A DNA stretch of 64,000 nt, taken from contig QXEO01000143.1 of NCBI GenBank assembly GCA_007115705.1, positions 7,113,434 to 7,177,433 on the forward strand. The letters run 5' to 3'. The stretch comes from Dactylis glomerata. Its lineage: Eukaryota; Streptophyta; Magnoliopsida; Poales; Poaceae. The position numbers were made by a program, and so were the translations under genes. The notes below the pieces were generated by a model. It was not told where the DNA came from, searched no databases, and saw only the letters and a program-made list of their open reading frames with translations. Numbering within the stretch: the first letter of the stretch is position 1; each line of letters opens with the position of its first letter. Below, piece by piece: positions 1 through 9,896 of the stretch.

Positions 1-873
1 CACAACAATATCAAACCATTAAATATTTCTCAACAATAATTCACTACTAACATCTTGACTTCTCCCATGTCCTCAAGAACTAAATGAACTACTCACAAGA
101 CATCATATGGATCATGATCAGAGGTGAAATAATGGTAAATAACAATCTGAACATAAACCTTAATTCAACGGTTCCACTCAATAGCATCAACTACAAGAGT
201 AATCAACACCGGGAAAGTTTCCCCTATGAATATAGCAAGATCCAACTCAAGATGTTACAGCGGGATGGCGTGGTGATGGTGGAGATGAAGGTGCTGGTGA
301 TGGAGATGATGATGATGATGATCCCGATGAAGTCCGGTGCGATGGTGATGACTATGGCGACGATCTCCCCTCTCCGGGAAGGAATTTCCCCGCAGATTTC
401 TGCCTGCCGGAGAGCTTTTCTCTCTCTGGTGTTTTCCGCCCCGCAGAGGCGGCGGTGTCTAACTCTGAGCCTCCCCTTGACTTAGGTTTTCGGGGACGAT
501 GAAGTACGCGAAGGGGCGATGGCAGGAGTGGGCCAGGGTGGCCTCACACAGGGCTGGCGCGGCCAGGGGTCAGGCCGCACCACCCTGGTGTGAGGGCCCC
601 TCCTGGCTCCTCTCGACTCCTCCTTCTGGCTTCCTGAGTATTCTGGGAAAATATAATTTCCTGGTATTTTTCTGGAATTTTCCTGATCTTCAAAATATGG
701 TCCCTTGATGGTCCTTTTTCCAGCAGAATCCTGACTCCGGCAGCAAATCCTCCAATGATCATCAAACATGTGAAAACAAGGGAAATAACATAAGTATCAA
801 CTCTAAATATGAAATATATCAATGAATAACAGTAAATTATGATACAAAATAGTGATGCAAAATGGACGTATCA
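1..873 (-). mobile_element. LTR end of an LTR retrotransposon, truncated by window edge
   Basis: Read on the minus strand, this begins with TGATACGTCC at 873 and matches the LTR at 8154-9775 throughout, minus the MITE present there, so it is an LTR of the same family. Only about the first 870 bp lie in the window. It may be the 5' LTR of a full element or a solo LTR. It interrupts a gag reading frame at 874, so the adjoining 5 bases (874-878, gagac) should be one copy of the target-site duplication. It has no coding capacity. The 133-residue frame at 84-485 lies wholly in LTR sequence. Confidence 0.85.
541..598 (-). promoter_or_regulatory. GC-rich inverted repeat in LTR U3
   Basis: A stem-forming sequence with CCTCACACAGGG on one side and CCCTGGTGTGAGG on the other, with GC-rich inner arms. 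It lies about 275 nt inside the LTR, just upstream of the region expected to hold the core promoter. Equivalent inverted repeats occur at 8537-8592, 14735-14796, 28204-28262 and 33665-33723. Confidence 0.5.
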
Positions 874-2442
874 GAGACATCCTCTGCGGAGTTTTTAATG
901 ATACTCCAGCGTTGTATATAAGAGCGCAGAGTTTCATCTCTTTCCTGTATGCACGATTTAACTTCTTCCAATGATGCTGGTCGCTTGTATGTAGAGTGAA
1001 AATTTCTTGCGAATTGGCTTTCTAGTTCCCCCAACTTCCGATGGAATCGTTGGTAGGGTATTTAACCAGGACCGCGCTGCGCCGGTGAGGTGTAGCTGCA
1101 AACTTTGCATTGCTGTTGCTCTTGTTCCCCCTAGTATTTGTACTGCTTGTAGATAGTCTGACAACCATAGCGTTGGTTCCTGTGACCCATCATACTTTTC
1201 CTGATCATGTGGTAACTTAAATCATTTGGGTACTCGCGTTTTATGAACCCTGCGGGTAAAGCATAGCGCGCCCATCTCTTTTTTGTCATCTTCGTAGTTT
1301 TCTTCCCTCCACGCATAACGTGAGTTATTTACCCTTGCTTGTGCTATTATGTTCCTTGCATCCTCCTTCCTCTTTTGGCATTTTTCATCTTCTGAGGACT
1401 CGCTAGTTTCATTTCGCGAAGATTTGCGCTTGACCTCTTCTTTTTTCCTTTCACTACGGTGAGTCGACTTTTTCTCTGAAATATTTCCCTTTAGCTTTTC
1501 TTCTACTAACCCGAGGCTCCGTATCGCGGCTTGATGCATTTGTTCCTGTGGGTCACCAGGTTTTGGTTGCGTGGTTAGTAGGTATGCCTGTGCTGCTATC
1601 AATGTTGCTTCTGGTGTTTCTTGCATGAATTCTTCCTCCTCTTCTGGTTGGTTCGTGCTTGGGCTTCTCGTATAGCTTTATTCTACTACACATGTTGTTA
1701 TCCTTCTATTGTGCTTCGGGTCTTTGTGCCTCTCCATGCTGGATTCTGATGAGTTGGTATGTTCGCTCCAATATCCTTCACTTGGTGTGCTGTTGTAATC
1801 TGGGCTTCTCATAATCATATCTCTTTCCTGCCGTAGCTTTTTCCTGCGCTGGTGTAGCGCGTATTGGTACCCCATTAAAACTTCTCTTCATGAATCTACG
1901 GGTACATCAGTCCCATGGTTAACAGCTTTCATGATCATTCTCCACTCTCCGGTGGAAACATGCACTTTCTCCTTCTCTTTCTTGCCATTGCTCCTTGCCT
2001 TATCGACTTGCATATCGACCTCCTTGTTGCTGGCATGATTGTTTTCTTCTTCTGCTGCTTCAGTGATGATAACGCATAATTGGTGTATGCTCCTGGAGAC
2101 GTCACTGCTTCTGCTGGCAATATCCCTTGATTTGTCCACTGCTGCTTCCTCAATGGTCTTTTGCCCGGTTTCGTCGGGTTCCTCTAATTTTTTCTGCAAA
2201 TTTTCTGCTGCTGTTAAGCTGACTGGCGAGTTTGCCTCACTAGAAGAGCCTACAGATGATCCAGATGCTGTCATCCTCTCTGTTTTGCCCGCCGACGGAA
2301 CTGATTTCTTCGGATTCGAAAGGCGAGTTGAACCCGACGGTCCGATGTAGAAGCTTAGACTTCCGAATTGCAATTCCATCTCTTGATTTTCGTCAACTTC
2401 TGGACTGCTATTGGCTAAAAGCGAAAAAGCCGTCGAATTCAT
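874..2442 (-). pseudogene. Gypsy gag relic (TAT-like), interrupted by an LTR
   Basis: This is the structural polyprotein of a Ty3/gypsy element. The start is placed at Met 2442, just after the primer-binding site. A hydrophilic N-terminal part is followed by a capsid-like part with TLWLSDYLQAVQILGG and GAARSWLNTLP, then NFHSTYKRPASLEEVKSCIQ. These are the usual landmarks of a plant retrotransposon gag. Stop codons lie in frame at 1888-1890, 1678-1680 and 1222-1224, and the frame shifts near 1050-1065. The frame ends at 874, in the middle of ...AEDVS, where the LTR of 1-873 begins. Protease and pol would lie beyond the window. Assignment to the TAT lineage is inference from the gag style and the small LTR. 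Confidence 0.8.
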
Positions 2443-2479
2443 GATTCCAACGCCCAGAGTGCCCACGGTCGGCGCCAAT

Positions 2480-2812
2480 TGACGAGGGTTAAACTCGACA
2501 AATGTCCTAGATGAAGGACTTAGGATAGGGGAGACAGGGCGTCGGATGAACTCGAAGGTAAACTCAGTCAAACAAGGTGGCTATGAAAGTAAACGTGGGT
2601 GGCTTGCTTTCAATCTGTCCCACACCGTCCCCTCCTGGCCCCTTTATATAGGTGGCCAGGTCTCAAGGATCGGGTGGGATCCGGTACAGATTACAATATC
2701 GAAATACGACATGAACTCGTATTTCGACTAGTATTACAATTGGGCCTAGCTTAACGGGCCTCAGGGGTACTCAACTGACGGGCTCTATTATCTATACCCT
2801 TGTCACTCGTCA
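2480..2812 (-). mobile_element. Short (333 bp) LTR of the interrupted gypsy element
   Basis: On the minus strand it starts TGACGAGTGACAAGG at 2812 and ends CCTCGTCA at 2480, bounded by TG and CA. A TATATAA box lies at about 2643-2650, ahead of the presumed transcript start. The primer-binding site (TTGGCGCCGACCGTGGG on minus) follows at 2461-2479 and gag begins at 2442. Neither the partner LTR nor a TSD is visible, so the outer end is inferred from the TG terminus alone. Confidence 0.6.
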
Positions 2813-5800
2813 AATGACAAATACTAAAAGGTGATAAGCAACACAATGATATAGTAGATGTAAGTAGATTGTATTAATTTGGCCAAGTTATTGTTGGACA
2901 TATCAATCGGTCCACATCTCATATTTATATGAGGCGTATTGACTTCACATGCAATGAAATGATTACACCTTACATGTTTACATTATTAAAATATGAGACT
3001 AACTCGCATATAAACTAGGCATGTCTTTGTTGGTCTTCGTGATAGAGTCATACTATGTAGGTATTGACAAGAGCCGTCATCATCTCCCCCTTTGAGCATA
3101 AATCACTCGGGTCTCAGGTATCTTCAATGCACTTTGGCTGCTTCAACCCCAAGTGCATTGACACATCTTGCCGAGTGCCTTTTGTGTCTTGCCTTCTCCT
3201 AAGTGCTTCTTGGATGCGTCCAACCGAGTTTCCTACCACGACAGGTTTCTATATTTGATAGGGTGTTGGCCAAAATAGGGTAGCAAGTACCAACACATGC
3301 CCCTTATTTTGTAATCGAGGTAATGCACAAGAAAATACTTCGTGCATGACTATAGTAAGGATGCTCCATTGATCGTTTATGCTTACGGCGATACGTCTAT
3401 ATTTACCATTGGTGCGATTAAACTTCCTGTCACACACTTAGGTAGAACTTCTTTAAATATCTTCCACTAAGAGCTTGAGGATCCCTCCATGGACTCCCAG
3501 TACGAACTATCAAGAACCACCTCACTAGCCTTCCTGGCTCGGGGACCATTTGTCAAATTTTCCTTCTTTCCAACCAATCGGCAAATAACTTTCATGACTA
3601 GATAGCTTACTTGAAAGATCTTAAAATTCACATATTTTGTTCTAAGCTTTGTCTACCCGCTCTTCCTTCTCAATATCTCTCAATGCAGTTAATCGCTTAT
3701 TAGCAGCTTCATTAATATTGTCCATCATCAAGTTGTGATAGTCTTTTGTTGATAAGTTGTTATGTTTAACTAACTTCAAAGGGCTTAATTGTCATCCTCG
3801 GAGACAAGGATGGATCCCTAGTCAGCTCCATAGAATACAGAGGTAGGGTGAAACTAGAGGAGCACGATAACATCCACTAGGCAGAGGTAGTTCTTCATGA
3901 CCCACTTGAAAGCAAAGGCAAACTCGTTGGAGAGGTTAACAATGATGGTGATGCAACTATGCAGGGAGCAACAAGTAGACTTGGAACATAAGAAGTACCA
4001 GGATTAGCTAGACTGGATCTTGTCTGTTGACCATGCCGTAGCTAGGAACACTGTCGGTGGCATGGCATAGGTTGCTGTTGCCGGTCGAGGAAGCTAGGTT
4101 ACGGGTCAGGGCCTCCATCGGCGTAGGGATCTTTATCTATTCGATTTGAATGTGAGCTAGCACTCAATCTTATTGGACGGAGTGGGGGATACGAGACAAG
4201 GGTATGGCAAACTACGAACATAGAGATTTAGACTTGAGTGCGCACAGTGAAAATTGCTCTAGTTTTCTCTTTGCATCCATGGCGTGGTGGTGTTTTTTTG
4301 TACCAGATATGATAGCGATTAGTGAAAACTATCCAAATCTATGTCACATTTGTCGCTCCAGATGCAAGATGCAAATATTTTCTTTTTATGGCTTTAGTTT
4401 ACGGGTACTGTACTTTCATGAAGCACGTGGAACTGTAAAATATGTTCTCCATGGCATGTACTCATTTTTATAGTTCGCGAGTTTACATTCACTGCTAGAG
4501 TTGCTCTTACGCTTTCTTCATCCGCGGCTCCGATTTATATTTTCCATTCTCGCATACAGTTCACATTGTCAAAATTGATTCATTACACTGGCACACTACT
4601 TAATCATGCATCAATAACAACTATCACTGGCCTGCAATGCTTATCTTTGCAAAGGCTCCACATTTCATAGAAGTGTATGCTTAAGTTGTGGGCAAGTATG
4701 GAGCAAAATTTATGTCTATGCTCATCCAGAAAGTTTGCTGGTACCCTTTCAAGAGAGTGATGTGACAAAGAAGATCTTAACAATGTGGTTAAAATTACCT
4801 GTATTACTATACATGGCATTCCCCTTTCTCGTTGGTTTCTTTGGAGTACAATATTTGAGGAAAGCTCCATTGCATGCTATGATTATGAAACTACACCTCT
4901 ATTTTCCGATGCATCCTATTCTCAATGGACAATTCTTAAACCGATCCACAACCATCACTCTCGCCCTTTAGCCCCCCATGCTCACCTCTTGTCGGAATAT
5001 TTATAGGCTTGAATCATGTCAATTGTTGCACAACCACTCATGAGTTATAACATTTCGTGTCTTACTATCACCCTAACACACACTATAAAACGTACCTCAC
5101 AGCTATGAAAACCTAGTCGGTCTGCATGCAGATATGTCGCATGGTTTTTCTGAAGATAAAAATGTGGATAGATGATGTCCACACTTACTATAGAAACCCA
5201 ATTTTAATGTTGTATATTCATGTGGGGAGTATGTTTGTCATGTCTTCATGTGTTAAGGATCTTATGATGCTCACTGCAAAAAGGGATTAGAAGCTTCCCA
5301 CTAGAACTGAGTGACACTAGTTGTAAGGATTATAATTCTTCTGTATTCTAATAAATCTCTCTTTGCACTGTATAAAAAGCTAAAGTATTGGTTGTTGCAT
5401 AAATGTCCAATTGTTCCTTCTATTGTAAAACTGTGTATATTTGTGTATTGTTATAATTCGTTTATCACATTATGAATGTGAAGAGTGAACAATCCCTATA
5501 TTTTCCATTCAATTAAACTCAGTTGGCAAGTCGACGAGAGATCAACTCAATTGAACTTTCTAAGCTCCTCTGATTGAATGGGTTGAACATAAGCCATTTG
5601 TAGATTATGTCTCATGATAAACTATGCAGGTTAATATTTGCCCCCAATGCCGCGCGGAACTAGCACTATCATGTATAGTATGTGAGAAACAAATGGGTTA
5701 CAAATCTCGAGTGCTACGAAGTAGAAGAAATAGACTGATAATGTACATCATACGTCAGAAATGCGGCAGGTTCTCACAAGTCACAAAACAATCGTTTACC

Positions 5801-5892
5801 TCCAAACAGCAACCGGATATTACATCAAGAAATGAAATTGATTACGTTGTTGCCCCTAGGAGATTGCTGTTGGCCTGCTTTTAGGTGGTGTC
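2813..5892. repeat. Low-copy block duplicated at 43.4-48.3 kb
   Basis: No intact gene. Stretches match the right-hand part of the window: 2813-4240 resembles 44400-46080, 4600-5290 resembles 43440-44115, and 5400-5890 resembles 47840-48320. All are in direct orientation, but the first two blocks are in swapped order. Identity is clear but far from complete, with many indels. The block holds a universal-stress-protein-like relic (separate entry). At 5800-5884 (minus) a short coding-like stretch resembles one at 48073-48414. A TATTTATAGG promoter-like motif lies near 4999. Confidence 0.65.
3788..3943 (-). pseudogene. Universal stress protein-like exon relic
   Basis: Read on the minus strand, 52 codons show a pattern typical of plant UspA/PHOS34-like proteins: IVNLSNEFAFAFKWVMKNYL, then VIVLL, then PTSVFYGAD. 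In intact homologues this N-terminal segment reads roughly as (A/I)VDLS(D/E)ES..A..WA..NYL..GD..VLLHV.PTSVLYGADWG and forms the first strands of the alpha/beta ATP-binding fold. Two stop codons lie inside the stretch. The downstream minus sequence (3440-3780) gives further open but broken stretches. A second, frame-shifted copy lies at 45555-45740. The domain call rests on residue pattern only. Confidence 0.55.
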
Positions 5893-6047
5893 TTTTTTTG
5901 AACAAAGAAAGGTCCCTAAGGACCCGTAGACACCGCTTATATTACTTTGGTGGGATTACAGATTACAAGAAGGACCTCATAGTAGAAAGAAAATACAAAC
6001 AAGTCCTCAAGGAGTGCAAACAGGACCCTGGATCTAAAACTGAAAAC
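5893..6047 (-). mobile_element. Short 3'-end retroposon insert with oligo(A) tail
   Basis: This 155 bp insert is absent from the homologous site near 48311, where ggtggtgtcgtggtgct is uninterrupted. It is flanked by gtgtc at 5888-5892 and 6048-6052. On the minus strand it ends in an A-run, as expected for a heavily 5'-truncated LINE-type retroposition. The source family is not identified. Confidence 0.6.
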
Positions 6048-6774
6048 GTGTCGTGGTGCTTCTTTCTTTGATCCCCCTGCAGGTCTGCCTCGCCCAACTA
6101 CAAGGACTACGAGGACTCACCCATGCCCAACATGATCCACAAGGCCACGTCGATCTCGACCAAGGCCGGCCACCTCGGAAGAACGACACAGCTTCACCTG
6201 AACTGCACGGGCCAAGAATTATGGACAAAATTATCGACCTAACTCTACATGTCATTTCTCTTGTAGGGAGTTTTCTCAAGTACGAACTACCACCGCCCAT
6301 TCTAGTCTTAGATAAGCTCTGTCCCGAGGTGACACTCCAACTCTAATTCCCAATGCATCCGATTCCCAGTGGACTTATCTTGGACCGATCTGCTGGCAAT
6401 TTGATATGTCACTAGTATCATCCTTTCTCTCCCAGTCTCACCCTCTCCACGCAATATTTATAGAAATGAGCCATATATAAATAGGTGCACAGCCACTCTG
6501 TATGTACACTTGGTGAAAATGTCCCTCCTAGCTATCAAGACCCCGGTGGGTGCGGATGCAAATATTGCACATGGTTTTTTTACAGATATTGAAAACTAAG
6601 TGGAGAAACCAAATTTGATTTTGCACGGAAGTTTGTCCTAGTCTTCACGTCTTAAGTCTTTAAGTACTTCAAGAATTATAATGTAAGGGATGTATCAAAT
6701 TTGTGTGAGGAAAAGCGCCAGATAGTTCAAATTTGTGTGCTCAAGGATTATAATGTAATGTAAGGGATGTATCC
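6048..6774 (+). repeat. Block homologous to 50070-50670, with exon-like segment
   Basis: Collinear similarity to 50070-50670 runs through the whole stretch. At 6091-6180 one frame reads SPNYKDYEDSPMPNMIHKAT, preceded by a pyrimidine-rich tract and ccctgcag, which looks like a 3' splice acceptor. The protein is not recognised. From 6340 on, the pattern CAATATTTATAG, a TATATAAATA run at about 6475-6484, then tgcacagccactc also resembles 4990-5240 and 43828-44115. This suggests a shared promoter module. Nothing recognisable at 6701-6774. Confidence 0.5.
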
Positions 6775-6814
6775 TAATATCATCTCCAATAGATGGCCAA
6801 ATATAGGGCCGTGT

Positions 6815-7578
6815 TATAGTTTATCGTTACGTCTCAACCGCCACTCCCGCTGCCGCCTCTACCTCCTACTCTACCATTGATTGGTTCCCCCTCCTTCGGC
6901 TACCCCGGCGTAAGGAGGGGTGCGGAACCTAATCTATGTGTGGAGATTTCAGTAAAAATAGTATTTTCTAGTAGATTAAGTTAGGATTTGGTAGCCATCT
7001 TCTGTTGGTCTCCATGTCAATGGAGATGGCATCGTCTACAATAATTGATCTTTGATTCTTTCTTCGACGGCGAGATCATCATCCCAGCGTCAATGACAGT
7101 GTTGGAAGATTAAAGTTCTCTAGGTATGGTTCTTTGGATCTTGGTTCGCCAGATCGATCTTAGATCTTTTCTCATGGTCGCCGCGAGGAGTATTATCCTC
7201 GCAATAATTTTCCCGACGGCTACGTCCTCGACAATGGTGATTCGTACTCTCGACTCCCCAGCAACATCGACCAAGTTGTTCGGTTATTTTTCTCTGACAT
7301 GCTCGTGTTGGTACTCTTGCCGATATTAATTGACTACTTTAATGATTGTGCGCGTGCACGTAGCCTTAGCATTATGGCTAAAACCTTTGTTGGTATTTAC
7401 AGGTTTATGGTTCGATTTTATTCGGTTGCCTTATGAAAAATACAAGTTTATGTCTTGGAAGAAGAAATATTTTGAAGACCTCGAAGATTTGCTTGTTCTT
7501 TTAGACTTTATTTTGTAAGTACTGGAAAAAGCTTATGTATATTTACTCTTATAAATATATGTGGTATTGATTGTCAAA
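6815..7578 (+). mobile_element. Retroposed insert with 16-bp target duplication, class uncertain
   Basis: The sequence aaatatagggccgYgt occurs at 6799-6814 and again at 7579-7594 with one mismatch. The 764 bp between have a short A-run at the 3' end. This is the pattern left by LINE-machinery retroposition. The interior has no ORF with recognisable homology; the frames at 7126-7329 and 7330-7518 are weak. It could be the 3' part of a LINE or a processed transcript. Confidence 0.5.
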
Positions 7579-7594
7579 AAATATAGGGCCGCGT

Positions 7595-7911
7595 AAAACC
7601 ATTTTTTGGCACCAGAGGCCTAAAACCAAGCTCCAGCACACACGCTAAAATACCTTGCGCGTATTTTTTTGCAGCACGCCCAAAAATGCCATGTCATGTG
7701 TTTTTTATATACCACAGGCTGCATATTCCCACCGTGCGGGTCGCTAACCCCCCTCCCCTCCCCCCAAAAGCCCCTTTCTCTCCCGCCTCCTACGACCGCG
7801 ACATGCCGCCGACCTCCCCACAGCCAAACCGCGCACATCCACCCCTCCCTCGCCATCTGCGAGCCCCACAGATGATGATTTGTCCCTTCCCGCTGAATCC
7901 TAGCCGCCGGC
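7595..7911 (+). other. 5' leader of the TIR element ahead of the AP2-like ORF
   Basis: GC-rich, pyrimidine-heavy sequence that resumes the TIR element after the retroposed insert. Open frames here (7620-7913 minus, 7669-7875 and 7686-8108 plus) follow base composition and have no recognisable domain. Nothing else is seen. Confidence 0.4.
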
Positions 7912-8153
7912 ATGCCTCCGCACCATGGCCCACCTCATGGCTCCATGGGCTTCCAGGCATGCACGCGCGGTCCTCCAACAACTACGCGGCCAAAAAACAC
8001 GACCGGCGGCAAGAGGGGTGTGGATTGGCATCTTTCGCACCGTGCACGAGGCCACACGTTCCTACACCACCGCCGCATGAAGATTGGGTCGCAGCTGCGG
8101 CTCGCTGAACTTTACCGATATCAACTCTCGGTAAGAAGCAGAGATGTTGGCCC
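7912..8153 (+). pseudogene. AP2/ERF-like ORF, 5' part, split by retrotransposon
   Basis: Start ATG at 7912 (MPPHHGPPHGSMGF). Taking all three frames in turn, the sequence gives a degraded AP2/ERF DNA-binding domain: NNYAAK, then GVWIGIFRTVHEATRSYTTAA, then RLGRS and LNFTDINSR. Intact domains read roughly GVRARP..., VWLGTF.TA.EAARAYD.AAWRLRG...NF. At least two frameshifts and two stop codons break it. The frame runs to 8153, where the LTR element inserts within ...EMLA/P, and resumes at 35110. AP2-type proteins bind DNA in the nucleus. This one sits inside a transposable element and is probably a captured copy. Confidence 0.6.
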
Positions 8154-8184
8154 TGATACGTCCATTTTACATCACTATTTTGTA

Positions 8185-8287
8185 CTCCCTCTGACCCATA
8201 TTACTCTTTACTAATACGGATGTATCTAGACACATTTTAGTGGTAGATACATCCGTATTAGCGAAGAGTATTATGGATCAGAGGGAG
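8185..8287. mobile_element. Stowaway MITE (103 bp) in the 5' LTR
   Basis: Termini ctccctctgacccata and its inverted match (...atggatcagagggag) are flanked by TA at 8183-8184 and 8288-8289. Nearly the whole element folds into one hairpin. The other LTR copy (18727-18729) has the empty site, gtatcataa, so insertion followed integration of the retrotransposon. Confidence 0.95.
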
Positions 8288-8536
8288 TATCATAATTTAC
8301 TGTTATTCATTGATATATTTCACATTTAGAGATGATACTTATGTTGTTTCCTTAGTTTTTACATGTTTGATGATCATTGGAGGATTTGCTATCGGAGTCC
8401 GGATTCTGCTGGAAAAAGGACTGTCAAGACACCATATTTTGGAAGATCAGGAAATTCTAGAAAAATACTAGAAAATTATATTTTGCCAGAAAACTGAAGA
8501 GGCCAGAAGGAGGAGGCGAGAGGAGCCACAGGGCAG

Positions 8537-8592
8537 GCACACACACAGGGGGGCGCGGGCCCACCTCTGGTCGCGCCGGCCTGTTGTGTGGC
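8537..8592 (+). promoter_or_regulatory. GC-rich inverted repeat in LTR U3
   Basis: The left arm gcacacacacaggg and the right arm cctgttgtgtggc enclose GC-rich inner arms (gcgcgggcccac, tcgcgccgg). Its place in the LTR (about 275 nt from the start once the MITE is removed) matches the sites in the LTRs at 1-873 and 32247-34002. In the 3' LTR the same inverted repeat is interrupted by the insertion at 18998. Confidence 0.5.
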
Positions 8593-9786
8593 TGCCCTGG
8601 CCCACTTCTGCCATCGCCCCTTTGTGTATTTCATCGTCCCCGAAAACCTAAGTCAAGGGGGGCTCAGAGATAGACACCGCCGCCTGTGCGGGGCAGAAAA
8701 CACCAGAAAGAGAAAAGCTCTCCGGCAGGCAGAAATCTGCCGGGGAAATTCCTTCCCGGAGAGGGGAGATCGTCGCCATCGTCATCATCATCGCGCTGGA
8801 ATTCATCGGGATCATCATCACTATCATCCTCATCACCAGCACCTTCATCTACACCATCACCACGCCATCCCGCTGTAACATCTTGAGTTGAATCTTGTCA
8901 AATTCTTAGAGGAAACTTTCCCGGTGTTGATTACTCTTGTGGTTGATGCTATTGAGTGGAACCGTTGAATTAAGGTTTATGTTCAGATTGTTATTTACCA
9001 TTATTTCACCTCTGATCATGATCCATATGATGTCTTGTGAGTAGTTCATTTAGTTCTTGAGGACATGGGAGAAGTCAAGTTGTTAGTAGTGGAATTATGT
9101 TGAGTAATATTTAATAGTTTGATATTTATTTATTGTGGTGCTATTTCACTAGTGGTGTCATGTGAACGTCGACTACAAGATACTTCACCATTTATGGGCC
9201 TAGTGAGATGCACTGTGTATTTGGCTACCAATTGTGGGGTTGCTGGAGTGACAGAAACCTATACCTCCGTTGGAAAACTATTGCACCAGGGAGCGTAGGA
9301 TCTTAGAGTTTAAGGCTGTGGTTAGATTTATCTTAATTACTTTCTTGTAGTTGCGGATGCTTGCAAGTGGTATAATCACAAGTGTGTATTTATCCTAGTA
9401 AGGGTAGTGCGCTAGCACAGGTTCACCCCCATAACACTTATCAAGCCAATAAATATTATTTAGCGGTATGAAGCGAAAGCACTTGACAGAAACTCCCGTG
9501 TGTCCCCGAGAACGTTTGGTTATCATAAGTTACACAACCGGCTTGTCCTTTGCTCTAGGAAGGATTGGGCCACTTACAGCAATTATTATTACTGTCTTTT
9601 ATTTACTCGTACTTTATTTATTTGCACTACCAAATACCCCTGAAAACCCGTTTGCTAGTATTTACAGTGAATCCTTGATCAAAACCACTTGTCAACACTT
9701 TTTGCTCCTTGTTGGGTTCGACACTCTTATTTATTGAAAGTACTACGATACACCCACTATACTTATGGGTCATCAAGACTATTTTC

Positions 9787-9803
9787 GGGCGCCATTGCCG
9801 GGG
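9787..9803 (+). other. Primer-binding site, tRNA-Asp type
   Basis: gggcgccattgccgggg lies 11 nt after the LTR. It equals the complement of the plant tRNA-Asp(GUC) 3' end (tggcgccgttgccgggg) except for two substitutions, so minus-strand priming by tRNA-Asp is inferred for the ancestral element. Confidence 0.75.
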
Positions 9804-9896
9804 AGTGAAGCGCTATTGAAGAGTGGAATTGGTAAAGGTAACCATCGCTGTGAGTATTGTTTTTATTTCTGTCTTTTATTTTTATTTTATTTTGCT

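Larger units (their letters stand above)
8154..9775 (+). repeat. 5' LTR of the Athila-type element
   Basis: Bounded by TG at 8154 (TGATACGTCC) and CA at 9775 (GGGTCATCA). It is 1622 bp including a 103 bp MITE; without it the length (1517) matches the reassembled 3' LTR (about 1514). A reading frame at 9468-9737 recurs in the other LTR at 34827-35165 and is LTR sequence, not a gene. Confidence 0.9.

Noticed and set aside
8588..8886. His-rich ORF (CAT/CAC repeats) and its minus-strand Met-rich counterpart, also near 245-360 and 34080-34216.
   Set aside because: A trinucleotide-rich part of the LTR present in every copy; it has no gene context.
9468..9737. ORF with hydrophobic segment (LTAIIITVFYLLVLYLFALP), also at 34827-35165.
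   Set aside because: Lies entirely within the LTR in both copies and differs in start and stop context; no evidence of translation.
9787..9803. tRNA-Asp-like and tRNA-iMet-like matches (also 23064, 26871, 32223, 32312).
   Set aside because: Only the tRNA 3' ends match; these are retrotransposon primer-binding sites, not tRNA genes.
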